NCBI GenBank assembly: GCA_028284565.1
Contig: JANQRM010000391.1
Span: 1-7,207, forward strand
DNA: 7,207 bases
Reading direction: 5' to 3'
Source: Anaerolineae bacterium
GTDB taxonomy: Bacteria > Chloroflexota > Anaerolineae > Aggregatilineales > Phototrophicaceae
The position numbers were made by a program, and so were the translations under genes. The notes under the pieces were generated by a model. The model saw only the letters and a list, made by a program, of their open reading frames with translations, made no database searches and was not told the DNA's origin. This document shows positions 6,535 through 7,207 of the stretch, piece by piece. Positions within the stretch are counted from its first letter, which is position 1; the number at the start of each line of letters is the position of its first letter.

Positions 6535-6565
6535 AAATGTAGGAAAATTCATACCGTCTACATTT
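6535..6565. repeat. Inverted repeat upstream of STAS-like copy 2
   Basis: AAATGTAG (6535-6542) and CTACATTT (6558-6565) are perfect 8-base arms around a 15-base spacer. It lies between the gene remnant and the start of the second STAS-like gene. It could be an operator or a weak transcript-end hairpin: the right arm runs into TCCTTCT, which is only partly T-rich. No regulator can be assigned. Confidence 0.35.
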
Positions 6566-6624
6566 TCCTTCTAAGCAAAAAACAGCTACAATCATCTAAG
6601 AATTAGACAGTTGTAAAATTGTGA

Positions 6625-7059
6625 ATGTGTCATTCCATGCCGTCCGAAATTTCATGGCTTGTCCAAGATCAGCTGATTCTGGTCAAAAATATGGGGGTTA
6701 TGACCCGCGAAAATTTGGTCAACAATGATATGCAAGTCATATCTATGTTAGATTTAGCGACCAAACCGCATGTCCATATCCTCATTGATGACCGAGCTGT
6801 TAGCAAAGATCCAACAATGCAAGATGTTTTGAATCTAAAAACCTTTTATCATCGTCGAATTGGCTGGATTGTTCTTACAAATACTACTCCCATTGGGAAT
6901 TTTATTCTCACAATCGTTAGTCAGGTCACTCGCTTCCGTATTCGCCATGCCAATTGTGTTCAAGAGGGATTAGCTTTTCTCGCACAGGTAGACACTACTT
7001 TGCCAGATAACATTCTCACATTGCAGAATAAGGTCATCGACGAAAGTCTGTGCAAGTGA
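6625..7059 (+). CDS. Small STAS/SpoIIAA-like protein, copy 2
   Basis: 144 residues from ATG 6625, or 140 from ATG 6637. The later start gives MPSEISW, aligning with MAYELTW of copy 1, and is my slight preference on family grounds; neither has a clear ribosome binding site. Shared landmarks with copy 1, numbered from 6637: E-I-S-W at 4-7, DQLILV, a strand HVHILIDDRAV (about 47-54), then YHRRIGWIVLTNTTPIGNF and a C-terminal region RIRHANCVQEGLAFLAQVD (about 101-119). The two are divergent paralogues. The 20-residue tail after the last conserved helix is absent from copy 1. The fold resembles STAS/SpoIIAA-like proteins (moderate confidence), and no enzymatic motif is seen. Its stop overlaps the GTG start of the enolase-superfamily gene by four bases, so the two are probably co-translated, an unexpected pairing for a presumed signalling protein. 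Confidence 0.82.
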   Translation: MCHSMPSEISWLVQDQLILVKNMGVMTRENLVNNDMQVISMLDLATKPHVHILIDDRAVSKDPTMQDVLNLKTFYHRRIGWIVLTNTTPIGNFILTIVSQVTRFRIRHANCVQEGLAFLAQVDTTLPDNILTLQNKVIDESLCK

Positions 7060-7207
7060 AAATTACCGACATTCGCTCCACGATTGTCCGTATCCCCCGC
7101 CAACGAAGCCTCAAAACAACCTATGGAGAGATACCTGTAAACGCTACTGTGGTTGGACAAGTTGACACAGACGAAGGCATCACAGGCATTGGACAGACCG
7201 TTGCGCC
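7056..7207 (+). CDS. Enolase-superfamily protein (mandelate racemase/muconate lactonizing type), N-terminal part
   Basis: Partial gene, about 50 codons before the window ends. The translation begins MKITDIRSTIVRIPRQ (GTG start), continues SLKTTYGEIPVNATVVGQV and then TDEGITGIGQTVAP. The initial K-I-T-D-I strand, followed by a V-x-V-x-T-D-x-G-[IL]-x-G-x-G strand-turn, is typical of the N-terminal capping domain of the MR/MLE family. Such enzymes abstract a proton alpha to a carboxylate using Mg2+. The catalytic barrel is outside the window, so the reaction (racemase, epimerase, dehydratase or cycloisomerase) cannot be told. The start GTG overlaps the upstream TGA (GTGA, 7056-7059), and no strong ribosome binding site is visible, which suggests translational coupling. 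Confidence 0.85.
   Translation, partial: MKITDIRSTIVRIPRQRSLKTTYGEIPVNATVVGQVDTDEGITGIGQTVA

Larger units (their letters stand above)
6182..6624. other. Intergenic stretch: hairpin cluster, terminator, gene remnant, AT-rich leader
   Basis: No intact gene lies here. In order: a 5-bp hairpin GTTGG/CCAAC (6188-6202), a near-perfect palindrome GTCATTG-C-CAATGAC (6205-6219), an intrinsic terminator (6227-6269), a SD-like GGAGG at 6281-6285 with no ATG, GTG or TTG start at a usable distance, a degraded STAS-like gene remnant (to 6520), an inverted repeat AAATGTAG/CTACATTT (6535-6542 and 6558-6565), and an AT-rich leader. The leader contains TAAAAT (6614-6619), which could be a -10 box for the following gene, but no matching -35 is evident. 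Confidence 0.6.

Noticed and set aside
6960..7160. Minus-strand open frame across the STAS-like copy 2/enolase-superfamily junction.
   Set aside because: It opposes two conserved coding regions and shows no motif or ribosome binding site.
1..7207. Looked for CRISPR arrays, tRNA or rRNA genes, insertion-sequence ends and att-site repeats.
   Set aside because: No regularly spaced repeats, cloverleaf sequences, transposase fragments or long direct repeats were seen by eye.

Overview
The window comes from a bacterium and has two divergent gene blocks separated by an AT-rich intergenic region at about 3061-3310. No taxonomic marker gene is present. The style (stand-alone receivers with an Asp-Gly-Trp motif, small STAS/SpoIIAA-like proteins, an enolase-superfamily gene, moderate GC, frequent GTG/TTG starts) reminds me of Chloroflexota such as Anaerolineae. 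That is an impression only, and other phyla remain possible.

Left block (minus strand, reading from 3060 down to the window edge): an AlgI/DltB-type membrane-bound O-acyltransferase (MBOAT), a membrane-anchored SGNH-hydrolase-like protein, and the N-terminal third of an ABC-2 polysaccharide-export permease that runs off the window at base 1. Together they read as part of a surface-glycan locus: the MBOAT moves acyl groups across the membrane, the SGNH protein probably places them on or removes them from a glycan, and the permease belongs to a glycan exporter. A near-consensus sigma-70 promoter lies just before the permease, with its -35 box over the stop codon of the SGNH gene, so the permease can probably be transcribed separately.

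Right block (plus strand, 3311-6181): a compact signalling cassette. A two-TM HAMP histidine kinase is followed by two single-domain CheY-like receivers with no output domain, then a small STAS/SpoIIAA-like protein. The genes overlap or lie within about 20 bases of each other, so they are very probably one operon. It ends in a cluster of hairpins whose last member is a strong intrinsic terminator (6227-6269).

After the terminator comes a roughly 440-base stretch without an intact gene (6182-6624). Within it, 6273-6520 looks like a 5'-truncated, frameshifted remnant of a third STAS/SpoIIAA-like gene. A second intact copy follows at 6625-7059. It overlaps by four bases the start of an enolase-superfamily (mandelate racemase/muconate lactonizing) gene that leaves the window at 7207.

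The most interesting content is the kinase/receiver/receiver/STAS-like cassette and the local expansion and decay of the STAS-like family next to it. No DNA-binding output domain is encoded in the part seen, so the pathway probably works through protein-protein interaction or an output gene elsewhere.
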